64,000 nucleotides of DNA from Piper betle. Its lineage: Eukaryota; Streptophyta; Magnoliopsida; Piperales; Piperaceae. Positions 33,289 to 44,326 of the stretch are shown here, piece after piece. The notes below the pieces were generated by a model, which saw nothing but the letters and a program-made list of their open reading frames with translations, searched no databases and was not told where the DNA came from. The stretch spans positions 62,001 to 126,000 of the forward strand of contig JAURVB010012585.1 in assembly GCA_033002965.1 (NCBI GenBank), written 5' to 3'. Position numbers and translations under genes: made by a program. Positions within the stretch are counted from its first letter, which is position 1. Each line of letters starts with the position of its first letter.

Positions 33289-35066
33289 TGTAACACCCTG
33301 ATTCGGCTTGTAGCACGAACCAAACGAAAGTATTAAATCTTAGCCCACTACTCTTGCTCAACTTAAATGCAAAGATGACCTATAAAACAGACTAAACCAC
33401 TTGAGGTGTTAAAAGATGGAAGACTTGAGGGAATCTTATGCACAACCAAAACACACATGATCATACAAAAAATATGCATTGGAACTTAGGGTTGGGCTCA
33501 TGCAAATGAGATATCCTAAATGAATCTAAAATACATAGGAAATTTTAAATCCTGAGAAAAATTTGGTAGAATCTCCCTATAACTAGGATGTGGGAAAAAA
33601 TTTACAAACCTGTATAATTTCACAATTTATAGAAATCACATGCAGACATCCATATTTCACACACAGAAGCATTTCAGAGGTGTTCCACCTCAATCACATC
33701 ACATCATAGATTATTTTCATTACAATATTATTTCATTCTTTAGATGATTGGTTTGCTTGGTCTTCATATGGATCTGTCAACCTGCAAAACAAAGCCTAGA
33801 ACCTTCTCCAACTTATGTTTCTTCTTCGCTCTAGGTACTCTAGGGCTTAAAGAATTCCTGTCCAAAATAGTTAGACCTACATACCCTAGAGTATACCGTT
33901 TGCAAAACAGTTGAAATACAGGTAGTAATAATAATTTTTCATATGTTCTAAGACAGAGAAATTCAGTATTTCGAGACACGTAAGCTCTCACACCTGAATT
34001 CAAAGTAGCTCACTACCCAAGAATACTATTTTCATTATACGGCCCACTGGCCTCACTATCCTCATATAATAATTACATTACATGGCCCACCAACCCCACA
34101 TCAATATGAGCAAACCACACACAACAACAACCAAGTTAGTCATCTCATGAATCATTCTCGATCCTTACATCTCTTTGACCGAACCTATAACACCACACTA
34201 TATATAAAAGATATGTCAATAATCGAAGATTACCAGTCCAAAAATAAATCCAGAAAAATTTTTCCAAACTAGCAAATGGATGACACATGATTCATGGGAA
34301 ACTTCATCATAAAATCAAAAACTTCTCCACACCCACATCATTATACCAAAGTATGGTCAATAAGGCCTAATTATAATCATAGAAATATAAATGAACATGA
34401 CCAGAGATACTCAATGGTAACATGTCAGTACTATGACCAATTGGGCCTAAACTAATATCACCACATCATCACATGACCCATATATATTCAACAAGACGCA
34501 TGCACATACAAGATAAATCACCGCAACATTCATGACCCGGATACACTCAGCGTGAATCATGCACATAAAAGATATAAATACTGCTAGTAGGTAATATGCA
34601 TAACCATAATCATACAATTAACCACCAATTGAGCACCACAGGTGGGTACCAATTGGGCCCCTCTGTTAGCATCACATATTGCCCATCATGCGTGCATAGA
34701 AAATTCGAAAATCATATTATATGTATAAGTATTAGGAAGGGTTGATAAATCGCGCTAGAGCGATTTTTGATCCGGATCTCATGTTTTCAAAATCACATCA
34801 AGGGATCTCAATCTTGAAGTTTTATTAATTTAGAAAGCTTACTAAGATGACCTGTTGGTAGTAGGATCCATTAAAAGCTCATTAACTATGTCCTACGATA
34901 TTAATCAAAGCTATGATAGAGTCAAGCAGTAGATCAAGCAAAGAGAAGTCTTAATGGACTTGTCAGGAAAGCTCCACATGCTAGCTCGACGAGCTCGACT
35001 CCGCATGGCCTAACAAATGGAGACCACTACTCAAACCCTAAATGTTGCATGTCTGCAATGACATGC
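33289..35066 (-). repeat. Diverged LTR fragment related to gypsy element B
   Basis: It begins tgtaacaccctgattcggct, like the LTRs of elements B and LARD. Near its end it keeps their ordered landmarks, such as gggatctcaatcttgaag and agaagtcttaatggactt. Element B starts directly after it, so this is probably the truncated remnant of an older related LTR. About 33764-34003 has an open reverse frame that matches nothing. Confidence 0.5.
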
Positions 35067-35707
35067 TATAACACCCCAATTCAACTCACCTGTGAACCAA
35101 ACCAGAAATGCTACTAGCAATTGAAATAGAAATGCTAACGATGACCGAACCATTTGTTAATCTACTTAATTTGATTAAGCAGACCCAAATCTACCTTCGT
35201 CGTCTCAAGATGGTGATGCAAGCATTTAATGCATGGATGAGATGTTTATGTTCTAACGTTGTTCTAAATTAATGCTATGATATACAATTCATATTATCAT
35301 TAAAAGTTTGAAAAATAATGATTTTTAAAACAAAATGGACAAAGTAGTCCTGAAAAGTGCAATATGGACCACTTTGTCAACAATAGATATTATTTATATG
35401 CAATAATAAAAACGTAAAACAATACCAAAACATGTTATTTTCACCCAACATTCACATCATAATCATTTTTATCTTCTCGACCCCATTAGCTCATCCTATT
35501 TAGTTCTATTCACAAAAATAAACACACGCAAAGCATTTCATGATTTTCTCACAACAGTCCTGCAATAAAACATTCCAGCATTTATATCCATAACCATTAA
35601 CAACAATTCATCACGCCACGCTCTTCATTCCTTCTCAGCAGGTACATGTGTGCAAGTTGTATTACTACTCCTCCGCAGTCCTGATAATGCTCAATCATTA
35701 TGGTTCT

Positions 35708-35746
<39 letters not shown>

Positions 35747-38013
35747 AATATAAAAATGTCAGTAACATGAGTGTTACTGGTTCAAAAATGACTAACAATC
35801 AAACTGGCATAGGAGAGATGACTCTCGTGTTAAATTAAATCAATCATATACTTCTGCATTAGAATCTCTCATAAGGGCACTAATCAGGAGCCGTCAACCT
35901 CAAATTGACAGCATCCTATTCTGACTTGTTAGATGCCTCGGCATTTTCCAGCTATCCCCCGTACACGAAAATCAATTATCTTAAAGCCTTCTAAATCCTC
36001 CATATCACTCCAGACCATGAGCACAAAGGCCAAATTCTGTCAGGCAAGCGTCTTCTGTACCCTTTGAATCTACAAGTCTAGACATGCACTACAATGCAGT
36101 ATTCGTAATCCTCCACACCTCTCCAAGTTTCGGTAACTCAAAATGTGTAGTTGTTAGGATCCCTCAAGAATGGTATGACCCGCTTACCAATTTAGAGCCT
36201 ACTTTGACTAATACGTGCAACCACTCACAGTGTGCATGAGTCGGCCTTCCCTTTTCTCACATCTCACTGGAAAATAGAGAAGACTATACATACATAGGTT
36301 TGGGTAGGGATTATAATATAGTAGGCCTGAAGGCATCATGATTTGGATTTGAGTTTTCAATAATAAACTTGAAGGATCTCATCTTCGAGGGTTTTTATCC
36401 CGAAATTTGTACAACTAAATGACCCGTGCCGAGTGGGATATGATAAATCCACCACTCGACATGTCCACTTAACTGTTAATACAAATCACGATAGAGTGAG
36501 GAGTTCAAACCAGAGCAAGTCCTAAGCAGACCTGGTAGAAGCTTTAATCGCATCCATGCGCCTAAGCTGCAAGCTCTTATTCTGTACCTATACATCAAAT
36601 CTAAAGCTAACGCCTTCTATCTAAATGATGCATTCACACATCCTAAACAACATACTCACATCAAAGTATTTAGCAATATTATAACCGCCACTAATTAGTC
36701 CTATTCACATCAATTCACATCATGAATTTCTAATTTACAATGCTATTAATTAACAATTCATACTTGATTTACTTAATCAGTTCATTAGCATTCATTTTCA
36801 TACCATTCAAATTACGCAAATTCATTTTTATTTCTAGTAAAAATATTTTACTATGTCAATCAATCAACTCCTAACATGATATACTAATACTTATCAACTT
36901 TAAATAATTAAATCATATTTAATTATACCTCATGTCGTTGTTGATTGGCAATGACTAGTGTTTGGTCACGTGTTTAGGGACTCAAATACAGCATCTGGCA
37001 GTGTCCAAAGTTCGATCAGGTTTGACTGGAGGAATCTAGTGAAAATTTGGTGATTTTTGGCGAATTCCAGAAAATCCAAATTTTCGGCAATTTTTGGTGG
37101 TTTTCCGGCAACTTTTCTTGCGAGGCGGTTAGGGATGTGGGTTGCCATTGGCTCAGCGAGCTCGACACTACCATGGTGATGGTAAGGGAGACAGCAGCAA
37201 CAATGGTCATTGGCGACGGCTGTGGGGTCGGTCAGCTTGCCCGATCGGCCCTTGGCCGTTCTATGCAATGGGTCACGGGGAGGGGGAAAGGTGTTTGGGT
37301 AGAAGGGGGAAGGCGACTATGGCATGGCGGTGGCAGGGCAATGAAATGACGTCAGGAGAGCAGCATGAGCGCACTCCTCCTATGTGTCGTGGAGGGTGGG
37401 CAGCGGCCGAGAAGACGTGGGGCTGTTTGGAATGCTCCAGCATAGGTGGTGGCATTGATCATCGGTGGTGCTGCGGCCAGAGGAGGCATCGGTGGTGGTG
37501 TTGGGTTGGCGATCAAGGAGAGAGGGGGAAGCTTCAGGGTGAAGGTCTCGGGGCAATCTCATAAATAAAAGTTTATTTGATTCCGACTTGAGTCAAAAAT
37601 AATAACTAACTCCTGATAAATTCTAAAAAAAATCCAACAAAATATGAAAAAATATCTTTGAATATAATACACTCCAAAATATCAAAATGACATGTTCTAT
37701 AACTAATAACCCTATACCTAATAACCCACCCAAATTGTTATATAACGCGTCCTAATGCGTTATTTGACTTAAAAATAATTCTACTATCAGATACATAAAC
37801 AAAAAGCCGACACTATCATATACTCTGATAACTCATTTCTCATCACTTTTCTGATGTAATCATCTTATACTTGGGTACACTTGCCCCCATCACTCATAAT
37901 GCACGGCCACCATCGGCTTAGCACGTGTGTCATGAAACTGACTCTACTCAAACAGACTTCTGAATTGACTAGTTCACTAATGTAAAAATCTAACTTGAGT
38001 CACAGGTTTTACA
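35067..38013 (-). repeat. 3' LTR of gypsy element B
   Basis: About 2.95 kb. It starts tataacaccccaattc and ends ggttttaca. About 37000-37560 is GC-rich and open in several frames on both strands. It aligns in order with the GC-rich part of the LARD LTRs (cgatcagg..gactgga, ttttcggcaa, ggttttccgg). A TA microsatellite lies near 35714-35739. Confidence 0.8.
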
Positions 38014-38090
38014 GCCTTCCTTAAAAATATTTTGTGCTCAAAATTTTGCCCAAGGAGGTTTCAACTCATCAATAATCTAAAATGCAAAGT

Positions 38091-38357
38091 CTACGCTAAA
38101 GTACCTGGTAGTGAAGCTGGTTGCTTGAATATCTCTAGGCACCTCTTCTTCATTTCGTCTTCAAGTTCCCATGTGGATTCTTTAACTCCTCTTTGAGTCC
38201 ATTGCACTTGTACTAGTGGAACTTCTTTTCTTCGGAGAACTTTTAATTGGCGATCCACAATCTTGACTGCATCTTTTGGATATGTCAGGCCTGATTGCAG
38301 CTCTATCTCTCTAAAACTGACGACATGAGAGTTGTCCGGGTGGTACACCTTCAGCAA
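38091..38357 (-). pseudogene. C-terminal end of the element B polyprotein
   Basis: The reverse strand encodes KVLRRKEVPLVQVQWTQRGV then KESTWELEDEMKKRCLEIF. This is the chromodomain-like tail that follows integrase in many plant gypsy elements. It lies just inside the 3' LTR. The rest of the polyprotein is 17 kb away, past the LARD insertion. Confidence 0.85.
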
Positions 38358-38671
38358 TTACACGTGGAATATATTATGTATAGCTGGTAGATGAGGTGGC
38401 AATGCTAGTCTATAGGTCACTTGTCTAATGCGCTCGATCACGTCAAATAGTCCGATCTATAGCTGATTGACTTTCCCACATGTCTCGAGTCTCATGTGTT
38501 CCCTTAGTTAGAGAGACCTTCAAGAGAACATGATTCTCTTAATGCGAAATGAACTTCATGTTTGTGCTGATCGGCATAACTTTTCTTTTGTCCTGAGTTG
38601 ACTTCATTCTCTTCCTAATCTGCATCAGTATCTCCTATATCTGCAGGATCATTTCTAGCCCAACTAACACA

Positions 38672-38676
38672 GGTTC
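38672..38676. repeat. Target-site duplication of the LARD-like element (left)
   Basis: The sequence ggttc directly precedes the left LTR and is repeated at 55158-55162 after the right LTR. This proves the two distant LTRs belong to one insertion. Confidence 0.9.
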
Positions 38677-39828
38677 TGTAACACCCCAAATCCGGTTCAC
38701 GCTCGTAATATAAACGCTCGGATCCAATCTCGGCGTCTTAAGATGAAGATACAACTCTCAAAGCATGGATGAATGAACAAACCCTAACATGGTACTACAT
38801 GAATGACATGCAAATCAGTGTACACACCAAGACAATCCTAATACAAATTAATAAAAATTTTGACATTTAACGGACAGAGTTTCCCCTAAAAATGCAATTA
38901 GGGGCCACCCTATCAAATATACATATGCAAATATATATATAACCATATATCAAACAATTTTATTCATACAAAATACAAAATCTAACATGTTATAACTCAT
39001 TCTGAAACTTGGGTATCAACCCACTACGCTGTCATTGCGCAATCTATTCATGCTCACATCATCTCATCACGTCTTAACAATTAATCACGTCACATCATCA
39101 TGTCTTAACAATTAATCATGTCACATCATCATGTCTCAAGCATTTAATCACACCATATAATAATATCATAAACACAATATAAACACTCAATTAACTGACA
39201 TGTGTGCAAGCGACAACAGTGCTCCTCCATCCAAACTGGCTCCTCCAACTCGTAATTGTTACCTACATATAGTATAAAAACACGTCAGTAACAAGTGTTA
39301 CTAGTCCAGAAAATAAAATAACTATAATAAGCTGGCTATGAGAGCAAACTCTCATATGAAATAAAACATCATATACTCCACGTGAACACTCTGAAGGGCA
39401 CTAATGAGGAGCCACTGGGCTGCAGACCCGGTAGCATCCCGAACTTACTGATCTGCTGCTGCTGATGCTGCTCTCGACATTTTCTTACTTCATTTTTTTG
39501 GTCTCAAATCCTAAGCCCTCTCCTTACCTCCATATTTGTAAAAACCATGATTTTTATTACAAGACTCGAACCTAAATATTATAAAATAAATATAGATGAA
39601 CCAATATGGTTGGTTATCAAGTTGACCGGTCATGGTTCGACTTAAGGTCACCTAGAAAATACCTATTCATGAATGGATGATGGGGTGTGAGAATTTAATG
39701 AAGGGGTCGTTGAACCTAGGAAATACCAATGGATGATAGGGTGTGAGAATTTAATGAAGGGGCTCGTTGAACTTAGGAAATACCAATGGATGATGGGGTA
39801 TGAGAATTTAATGGAGGGAATAGTTGAA

Positions 39829-39840
39829 GTGTATATATAT
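39829..39840 (+). promoter_or_regulatory. TATA box of the TR-GAG 5' LTR
   Basis: The sequence gtgtatatatatgcagg lies just after the U3 repeats. It places transcription start near 39860, only about 40 bases before the point where the 360-bp segment is inserted in the 3' LTR. The same box is at about 42722 and 51335 in the other copies. Confidence 0.65.
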
Positions 39841-40118
39841 GCAGGAGGAGGGAGTATTTCATCCCTCATCTTTGTCCCAAGCGACCTTCTCATTACTGTA
39901 TTAGGGTTCACGGGCCACAGTCAAACGAAATCACAAGTTAGGTACGTATAATAGGTAGAACATCGTATTTTCCTTGTTGATAGCCTAAGTCGGCCTGAGC
40001 CCAGATTCGACCACCATGCACCGAGTGCAACCGGGGTCAAAGAATTGACTCAGTCCGACACGGGGTCGTATTATGTGCGTAAATTGTGTAATGCATCGAC
40101 ATTGTTTTGGAGTAGTGA

Positions 40119-40625
40119 TAGCCGCCCCATAAAAAGGCTACGGCCGGGGTGAGCGAGGCACAACGATTCCTCCATCGCACTGGAGTGCAGTGATAGCCTC
40201 CCCATAAAAAGGCTACGGCCGGGGTGTGTGAGGCACTGGCACTAGAATTGGCAGTGAGAGCTTCCCCACAAACGGGGCATAGCATTCACCTGAGTGCAGT
40301 GATAGCCTCCCCATAAAAAGGCTACGGCCGGGGTGTGTGAGGCACTGGCACTAGAGTTGGCAGTGAGAGCTTCCCCACAAACGGGGCGTAGCATTCACCT
40401 GAGTGCAGTGATAGCCTCCCCATAAAAAGGCTACGGCCGGGGTGTGCGAGGCACTGGCACTAGAATTGGTAGTGAGAGCTTCCCCACAAACGGGGCGTAG
40501 CAATCACCTGAGTGCAGTGATAGCTTCCCCACAAAAAGGCTACGGCCGGGGTGTGCGAGGCACTGGCACTGGAGACGGTAGTGGTAGCCTCCCCACAAAA
40601 GGGCTACGGCCGGGGTGTGCGGATC
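40119..40625 (+). repeat. 109-bp-type tandem array in the TR-GAG 5' LTR
   Basis: Six copies of a core gatagcctccccataaaaag start near 40119, 40192, 40301, 40410, 40519 and 40583. The full unit is 109 bp. Each core can fold, with tagcc pairing to ggcta, and a second cccc..cgggg pair in the intervening part. Other copies of the LTR have seven (43368-43930) and eight (51930-52600) cores. Confidence 0.85.
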
Positions 40626-41015
40626 ACAGCGGATACCTCCTCCGCATTGTTTTGGAGTATAGCGGAATCGCTCCACCGCATATTAAAATAAACATAAGGA
40701 AATAGTGGAATGTACTTGATTTGTTTTATCTATTATACTACTTAGTGTTGTAATCACTAACGCGGAATTGCCTCCGCAGGTGTGCAGATACGAAAGTAGG
40801 TGATTGACAACCAGGGCATGGAGCAAAATAAATATGAGGACTCCTTTTATTATTTATTTGAGAAATAAGTGTGGCTACTGGGAAACGGTCTAAGACTGTG
40901 GGATCTTTATATATGTTTTTGTTAAATAAAAATGTTAGACATATTTGCTTAATTGTGAGTAACACCTGGCCAGCTAGGCCCACAATGTTGTGACAAATGG
41001 CCGGGTCGTTACAGG

Positions 41016-41030
41016 TGGTATCAGAGCAAG
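41016..41030 (+). other. Primer-binding site (initiator tRNA-Met) of the TR-GAG element
   Basis: The sequence tggtatcagagcaag lies two bases after the 5' LTR. It is complementary to the 3' end of initiator tRNA-Met, the usual primer of plant LTR elements. Confidence 0.9.
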
Positions 41031-41194
41031 GTTTCCCAAAAGCTCACATCTTATGACTCAAGTACCTTGTTGAAGAGTCCAATATTTATCTTTCTCCAAT
41101 GGGGTATGTCATTAGGGAATTAGTGGACTCACTAACAAACCGAAGTAATCAGTGAAAAAATTTTTTTAATCAACCATAACGGAATAAATTTTAG

Positions 41195-42361
41195 ATGGCA
41201 GGCACCCGAAGGAAGTCGAGCCAAGCTGCGCAGTCGGACACGAACGTGGAGAGTGTGTTAGGCCAAATTTTGACGGCCATACAGGGACTTGCGCAGGCTT
41301 CAGATAATACCAGTTCTGTGATTCAGAACATAGCGCAGCTATTACCGGGATTGGTAACAGGGAATGGAGCTCCAAATTCGGCTGCGGGTCCTAGTAGTGT
41401 CCCAAATGGGGACCAGGGGAGCGCCCAAGAGCGGGTAGGGATAGCTGACCCGGGCGAGCGAGAGGAACTTCCAAACCCAGTGCCACCGGTAGTCCGACAA
41501 GTGGTACTGCCAGTTGGGGACGACAGTGATCGATACACTGTAGAGAAATTCTGGAGGAACGGAGCTGAGGTATTCATTGGTGGGACTGATCCAATGAAGG
41601 CGGAGAGCTGGTTGGACATTACTGAGAAAGCATTTAGAGCTCTCTCTGTGCCTCATCGCCATCAGGTGAGGTTGGCGACATGCATGCTTCAGGAGGAAGC
41701 ATCCTATTGGTGGAAATCCATGGAGAAGACTGCGTTCCATCAACGGGAGATTTCGTCCATTCCTTGGGCGGAATTTGTAACAGCTTTCAATGGACAATAT
41801 TTTCCTGAGTCTGTTGTCCAGAAGAAAGCACTGGAATTTGCCACTCTAACTCAGAGGGATGATTCAGTCCGAGAGTATGCAAAAAATTTCTTGCAATTGG
41901 AGAGATTTGCAGCTGGGAGTCTGGCAACTGCCCGGGCCAGAGCAGACAAATTTTTCTGGGGGTTGAAGCCCGAATTGAGGAGTAGGGTTGCTACGGCGCC
42001 AAGAGGCACTATAACCGAAGTGATTGAGGCAGCCACTACCCATGAGTTGGTGTACGACTATGTCCATGCACAGAAACAGGGGAAGGCTACTATGCAACAT
42101 AAGAATGCCAATAAGGGTAGTAGCAAAAACAGGTCTGCAGAACACCAGCAGCAGAATTATCAACGGAATGTCGATGGGAACCGCAAAAGGAAGTTTCAGG
42201 AGATTCCGTATCGACTATGTAAAAATTGCAACAAGATGCATTCAGGGTTATGCAGTGAGCCCCGTCGGTGCTACAATTGCGGAAGGACGGGACACCTGCA
42301 AAATGAGTGTCGTCAGCCCCTGAAGCAACAACAGGAGCAGCCTGAGATCCCGAAGATATAA
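41195..42361 (+). CDS. Retrotransposon Gag protein, intact
   Basis: This 388-residue open gene encodes a Ty3/gypsy-type Gag (nucleocapsid and capsid) that would package element RNA into cytoplasmic particles. Residues about 105-240 form the Retrotrans_gag domain: GGTDPMKAESWLDITEKAF, then ATCMLQEEASYWWKSME, WAEFVTAFNGQYFPESVVQK and VREYAKNFLQLERFA. The tail is basic and Gln-rich. It carries a CX2CX3HX3C motif (CKNCNKMHSGLC) and then a classic zinc knuckle CYNCGRTGHLQNEC. The start at 41195 is the first ATG after the primer-binding site in this frame. The stop is a TAA followed by the purine tract and 3' LTR, so no pol follows. An intact reading frame within so much decayed DNA suggests recent insertion or selection for Gag in cis. 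Confidence 0.92.
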   Translation: MAGTRRKSSQAAQSDTNVESVLGQILTAIQGLAQASDNTSSVIQNIAQLLPGLVTGNGAPNSAAGPSSVPNGDQGSAQERVGIADPGEREELPNPVPPVVRQVVLPVGDDSDRYTVEKFWRNGAEVFIGGTDPMKAESWLDITEKAFRALSVPHRHQVRLATCMLQEEASYWWKSMEKTAFHQREISSIPWAEFVTAFNGQYFPESVVQKKALEFATLTQRDDSVREYAKNFLQLERFAAGSLATARARADKFFWGLKPELRSRVATAPRGTITEVIEAATTHELVYDYVHAQKQGKATMQHKNANKGSSKNRSAEHQQQNYQRNVDGNRKRKFQEIPYRLCKNCNKMHSGLCSEPRRCYNCGRTGHLQNECRQPLKQQQEQPEIPKI

Positions 42362-42413
42362 TTAATCATGCTTATCATCTTGCTGTTATAATATTTCGGG
42401 GACGAAATATTTC

Positions 42414-42427
42414 TAAGTTGGGGAGAT
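42414..42427 (+). other. Polypurine tract of the TR-GAG element
   Basis: The run aagttggggagat directly precedes the 3' LTR and would prime plus-strand DNA. Confidence 0.8.
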
Positions 42428-44326
42428 TGTAAAAACCATGATTTTTATTACAAAACTCGAACCTAAATATTATGAAATAAATATAGATGAACCGATATGG
42501 TTGGTTATCAAGTCGACCGGTCATGGTTCGACTTAAGGTCACCTAGAAAATACCTATTCATGAATGGATGATGGGGTGTGAGAATTTAATGAAGGGGTCG
42601 TTGAACCTAGGAAATACCAATGGATGATGGGGTGTGAGAATTTAATGAAGGGGCTCGTTGAACCTAGGAAATACCAATGGATGATGGGGTATGAGAATTT
42701 AATGGAGGGAATGGTTGAAGTGTATATATATGCAGGAGGAGGGAGTATTTCATCCCTCATCTCCGTCCCAGGCGACCTCCCCATTACTGTGTGAGTATTT
42801 CATCCCTCATCTTATTTGTTTCCATTAGGATTCTTGCATGCAAGGTTTGTTGAAGACGCCCTGCCAAGTTGCTAGATCTCCAGCGTCTTATGCATGGGGT
42901 TCTTGTCGATTGCTTAGTTGTTTTGTAAATGGACATGTTAATAATTAAATTATCAATTAGATAATGGGGATTTGGATAGTGATAATTAATAATTAATTAT
43001 CATTAGAATTGCTGAAAATTTAATAAGAAATGAAGACTAACATGAACTAATTACATCATTTAAAATTGATAGTATATTAGTCATGTAAGTTGCATGTAGG
43101 TTCATGCAAAATAAAATTATACTAATGTATAATTTTATGCCCTCATTCAGATTAGGGTTCACGGGTCACAGTCAGACGAAATCACAAGTCAGGTACGTAT
43201 AATAGGTAGAACATCGTATTTTCCTTGTTGGTAGCCTAGGTCGGCCTGAGCCCAGATTCGACCACCATGCACCGAGTGCAACCGGGGTCAAAGAATTGAC
43301 TCAGTCCGACACGGGGTCGTATTATGTGCGTAAATTGTGTAATGCATCGACATTGTTTTGGAGTAGTGATAGCCGCCCCATAAAAAGGCTACGGCCGGGG
43401 TGAGCGAGGCACAACGATTCCTCCATCGCACTGGAGTGCAGTGATAGCCTCCCCATAAAAAGGCTACGGCCGGGGTGTGTGAGGCACTGGCACTAGAATT
43501 GGCAGTGAGAGCTTCCCCACAAACGGGGCATAGCATTCACCTGAGTGCAGTGATAGCCTCCCCATAAAAAGGCTACGGCCGGGGTGTGTGAGGCACTGGC
43601 ACTAGAGTTGGCAGTGAGAGCTTCCCCACAAACGGGCGTAGCAATCACCTGAGTGCAGTGATAGCCTCCCCATAAAAAGGCTACGGCCGGGTGTGTGCAA
43701 GGCACTGGCACTGGAGTGCAGTGATAGCCTCCCCATAAAAAGGCTACGGCCGGGGTGTGCGAGGCACTGGCACTAGAATTGGTAGTGAGAGCTTCCCCAC
43801 AAACGGGGCGTAGCAATCACCTGAGTGCAGTGATAGCTTCCCCACAAAAAGGCTACGGCCGGGGTGTGCGAGGCACTGGCACTGGAGACGGTAGTGGTAG
43901 CCTCCCCACAAAAGGGCTACGGCCAGGGTGTGCGGATCACAGCGGATACCTCCTCCGCATTGTTTTGGAGTATAGCGGAATCGCTCCACCGCATATTAAA
44001 ATAAACATAAGGAAATAGTGGAATGTACTTGATTTGTTTTATCTATTATACTACTTAGTGTTGTAATCACTAACGCGGAATTGCCTCCGCAGGTGTGCAG
44101 ATACGAAAGTAGGTGATTGACAACCAGGGCATGGAGCAAAATAAATATGAGGACTCCTTTTATTATTTATTTGAGAAATAAGTGTGGCTACTGGGAAACG
44201 GTCTAAGACTGTGGGATCTTTATATATGTTTTTGTTAAATAAAAATGTTAGACATATTTGCTTAATTGTGAGTAACACCTGGCCAGCTAGGCCCACAATG
44301 TTGTGAAAAATGGCCGGGTCGTTACA
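42428..44326 (+). repeat. 3' LTR of the TR-GAG element (segment-containing form)
   Basis: It is 1899 bp. It matches the 5' LTR closely but contains 42791-43150 in addition, and one more copy of the 109-bp-type repeat. Confidence 0.9.
42791..43150 (+). other. Candidate intron within the TR-GAG 3' LTR
   Basis: This 360-bp segment starts gtgagtatttc and ends atgccctcattcag. It is absent from the 5' LTR, where actgt joins attagggttc directly. Neither junction has any sliding ambiguity. The borders fit plant splice consensus and the interior is AT-rich. Its first bases partly repeat a leader stretch 48 bp upstream (gagtatttcatccctcatct). The solo LTR at 50938 also carries the segment (about 51356-51715). 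Confidence 0.65.

Larger units (their letters stand above)
39537..41013 (+). repeat. 5' LTR of the TR-GAG element (segment-less form)
   Basis: It is 1477 bp, starts tgtaaaaaccatg and ends gggtcgttaca. It holds three ~58-bp U3 repeats (39660-39815), a TATA box at about 39830, and a six-copy 109-bp-type array (40119-40625). It lacks the 360-bp segment found in the 3' LTR: actgt at 39894-39898 runs straight into attagggttc. Confidence 0.9.
39537..44326 (+). mobile_element. Gag-only LTR retrotransposon (TR-GAG type)
   Basis: A complete but non-autonomous element on the + strand, in this order: 5' LTR 39537-41013, primer-binding site 41016-41030, one intact gag gene 41195-42361, purine tract before 42428, and 3' LTR 42428-44326. 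The target duplication is atatt (39532-39536 and 44327-44331). There is no protease, RT, RNase H or integrase and no room for them. The LTRs are nearly identical apart from a 360-bp segment and one repeat unit, so it is young. The equivalent site in the right LARD LTR (about 53036) is empty, confirming insertion after the LARD. Confidence 0.9.

Noticed and set aside
40037..40676. Reverse-strand open frames with repeated HTPAVAFLWGGYHC peptides (also 43288-43989 and 51887-52517)
   Set aside because: They are translations of the LTR tandem array. Frames change between copies with indels, and the strand is antisense to the element.
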